DNA from: Balanoglossus misakiensis | Lineage: Eukaryota > Hemichordata | Reading direction: 5' to 3' | NCBI GenBank assembly: GCA_040954595.2 | Contig: CM082582.2 | Span: forward strand, 13,206,001-13,270,000 | DNA length: 64,000 bases | In this document: positions 62,103-64,000 of the stretch, piece by piece | How positions within the stretch are numbered: the stretch's first letter is position 1 | How the letters are laid out: each line of letters starts with the position of its first letter | Notes under the pieces: generated by a model | Database searches by the model: none | What the model saw: only the letters and a program-made list of their open reading frames with translations | Told to the model about the DNA's origin: nothing | Position numbers and translations under genes: made by a program

Positions 62103-64000
62103 AAACACGAGGACAATATGGTTTAATGTTTAGTTGTTTGTCTAGTGTGCCAACATAGATCAAAAGCCTGGCACCCTCTTTTATCATCCTACTTAATATC
62201 AATGCCTTGTTTCTTCGGCCTCCCGCCGTCCCGGTGACTTTGTTGTGCGACTTGCAGGATTGTCTGTAGCTCACCATTTCTGACTCGAACAAGATGCACA
62301 GCGAAGTTAATTACATGTGTATTGACCATACCGTATGGACCCAGTTTTAGCAGAGCTGGAAATTAAACCACCATGTCTATATCATTCAATTTCGAAAAAG
62401 ATACAGTCTTTATTTCGTCGCCATCATACTAAATTATTTTCAACATAATTACTCATTTAATCTGCGTGTAATTGAAGAAATGCAATTTACAATTATATCA
62501 AGAGCGATTGTGTGTCGTACTGCTCCAAAAGTTGCCATAGTTACCACAGCTAGCGCAGCCACCAGCATCTACATTCTACGACTAAATAGACAATCTTTCA
62601 AGAGAAGACGTTATTGTTCGTTTGGGAATGTTAAATCTTTTCTTGAAAGCCGTGTGGGTGAGCTTAAGTGTGGTCATTTGTCTTGGGTAGTGACATTGCT
62701 ATTGTGACACCAAGTCAGTGACCCCCCGCGTTACATCACGTTGTTACCAAGTTCCAGAACTGTGCGACATCGCCATTTTGACCACCATACCCCGATAAAA
62801 CCGAATATGAGTAAAAATTGGGCTATTATAATAAAACCATGTCGACATTTGATGATATAGTGGCAACCCGATCTGAACCAGCCATGTTACGCGTGTTTTG
62901 CGGGAAAATACAAGCCCGGTGTATAGGGTTTGTTTATAGGTGTTTCGGGTCGTGTTTGCAAAACGGAAGCCATATTGGAATTGGACAGAGGTCGTCGTGG
63001 TCGGGACACATACACACACACGTCTGCGGACAATAAAACACAGGACGACTCTGATAAGATCTGTCGATAACAAGAAACACTGTGTAAACTGCCAACTATT
63101 CAGGTCAACTTGGTGAATTCTCATAGATACCAAACAACCAGAAAACAAAAACTTGAAGTGATGCAACCCGAACATGGGTTAATAGTGGGGCGTAGGTCTG
63201 ATACGCCCGCGGTTTTGCCAATACCTGTGTCATTTTGTGAGCATATTTGAAAACGGGCATGGCATACCTAAACTCCATAGTCTAGAATTTACACTTACAT
63301 TTACATGATAAAAGCGTGATATATGTAAAAGTGTGATTTATGACAGATTTTATTTTGACTGCCTCCTTAACCACTTTACAAACACTTGGCGTAAATTCTA
63401 GACAGGCCATTCCACACCCAATGTCCCCACACTTAAAAAACACCGACATAACCCTTCACCTTGTTATCGTCAAACCACCCTCACCAGAACACCAAAAATA
63501 AACTGTTCTTTACCGAGACACTGCATTTGACCTGAAGGTTACATGTGTCGTAATTTTGAGAACTTTTCAGACGTGGCCTCGACTGTGGCAGTACTTCAGG
63601 TGTACCAAATGCGGCCACGCCCACACAAGAAACTCTAGTGGCTCTTTCTCAGAGTGGCCCGACACGCTATCGAGTTAAACTCGAGCAACAAAAACCACAG
63701 GGTTTGGAATATCCGACCAGTTTCATGTTACAAACTCGCGACGGCTACACTCGCAAATACCCGAATAGATCCTCTAAAATCCCGAGCTAAAGCCGGGAGT
63801 CAATTTTGAAGCTGAGTAAACCTGGAACGGTGTCTTATGAACCCCGTTGAACGCTACTCAGAATGTGTGCACAACGAATTATTCATATGATTTGCTGATA
63901 GTTAAGAGTCTGCCCCTTAACTGCCTTGTTATTTAAATTAATGTTCGACCATGCTTGACGATACTTACACTTTTGAATCACTGCAACAAAGCAAATCTCG
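62103..64000. other. Intergenic, no supported gene
   Basis: The longest frame (minus strand, 62744-63175, 143 codons) has no recognisable motif and unremarkable composition. A near-consensus RFX X-box, GTTGCCATAGTTACC, is at 62531-62545, far from any gene I can name. A fold-back is listed at 63280-63403. Confidence 0.5.
63280..63403. repeat. 13-bp perfect inverted repeat
   Basis: GTCTAGAATTTAC (63280-63292) and its exact complement (63391-63403) flank about 100 bp. Similarity extends weakly outside the arms. It may be a small MITE. Confidence 0.45.

Noticed and set aside
62531-62545. X-box-like GTTGCCATAGTTACC
   Set aside because: One mismatch to consensus and about 4 kb from the nearest recognised start codon (CIBAR1); too weak to call a site.
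62744-63175. 143-codon minus-strand frame
   Set aside because: No motif, no supporting splice or UTR structure, typical of chance frames in this composition.

Overview
The window is animal nuclear DNA: AT-rich, intron-rich, with GT-AG splice sites and metazoan-only protein families. All gene models were built by hand by joining exons so that splice sites and reading phase agree; every multi-exon model below closes to a whole number of codons. The gene set (COS-FN3-SPRY TRIM ligases, a long acyl-CoA synthetase, calcium-binding EGF repeats, a ciliary transition-zone gene) and the local gene order point to a marine invertebrate deuterostome, for example a hemichordate, cephalochordate or echinoderm. 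That placement is inference; no species can be named from the sequence alone.

Layout. 1-4.3 kb: no gene, but three fold-back elements, one a short piggyBac-like MITE with TTAA ends. 4.58-11.48 kb, minus strand: two tandem TRIM-type RING E3 ligase genes with the same seven-exon plan. 13.63-18.33 kb, plus strand: a complete 21-exon long-chain acyl-CoA synthetase of the ACSL1/5/6 group (650 aa), running tail-to-tail into the next gene. 19.25-26.20 kb, minus strand: a secreted or pericellular protein with 18 EGF-like modules and an unusual YR-rich C-terminal module. 26.46-27.04 kb, minus strand: an unassigned 191-codon ORF. 27.93-31.71 kb, plus strand: a single-pass membrane mucin with a small cysteine-free ectodomain that I do not recognise.

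34.3-58.5 kb holds the strongest result: TMEM67/meckelin (minus), an RBM12/RBM12B-type five-RRM protein (plus, single coding exon) and CIBAR1/FAM92 (minus). Read from the other strand this is CIBAR1(+)-RBM12B(-)-TMEM67(+), the same order and orientation as I recall for human 8q22.1. TMEM67 and CIBAR1 are both cilium-base proteins in vertebrates, so this is an ancient linkage of two ciliary genes around an RNA-binding protein gene that shares a head-to-head promoter region with TMEM67. CIBAR1 contains a 6-nt microexon that supplies a conserved Ser-Gln pair. 58.5-64 kb has no confident gene; one GC-richer candidate terminal exon lies near 62.0 kb.

I saw no rRNA or tRNA gene, CRISPR array, virus or intact autonomous transposon. 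What looks new here is the cysteine-free mucin receptor, the EGF protein with its C-terminal module, and several unusual splicing features.
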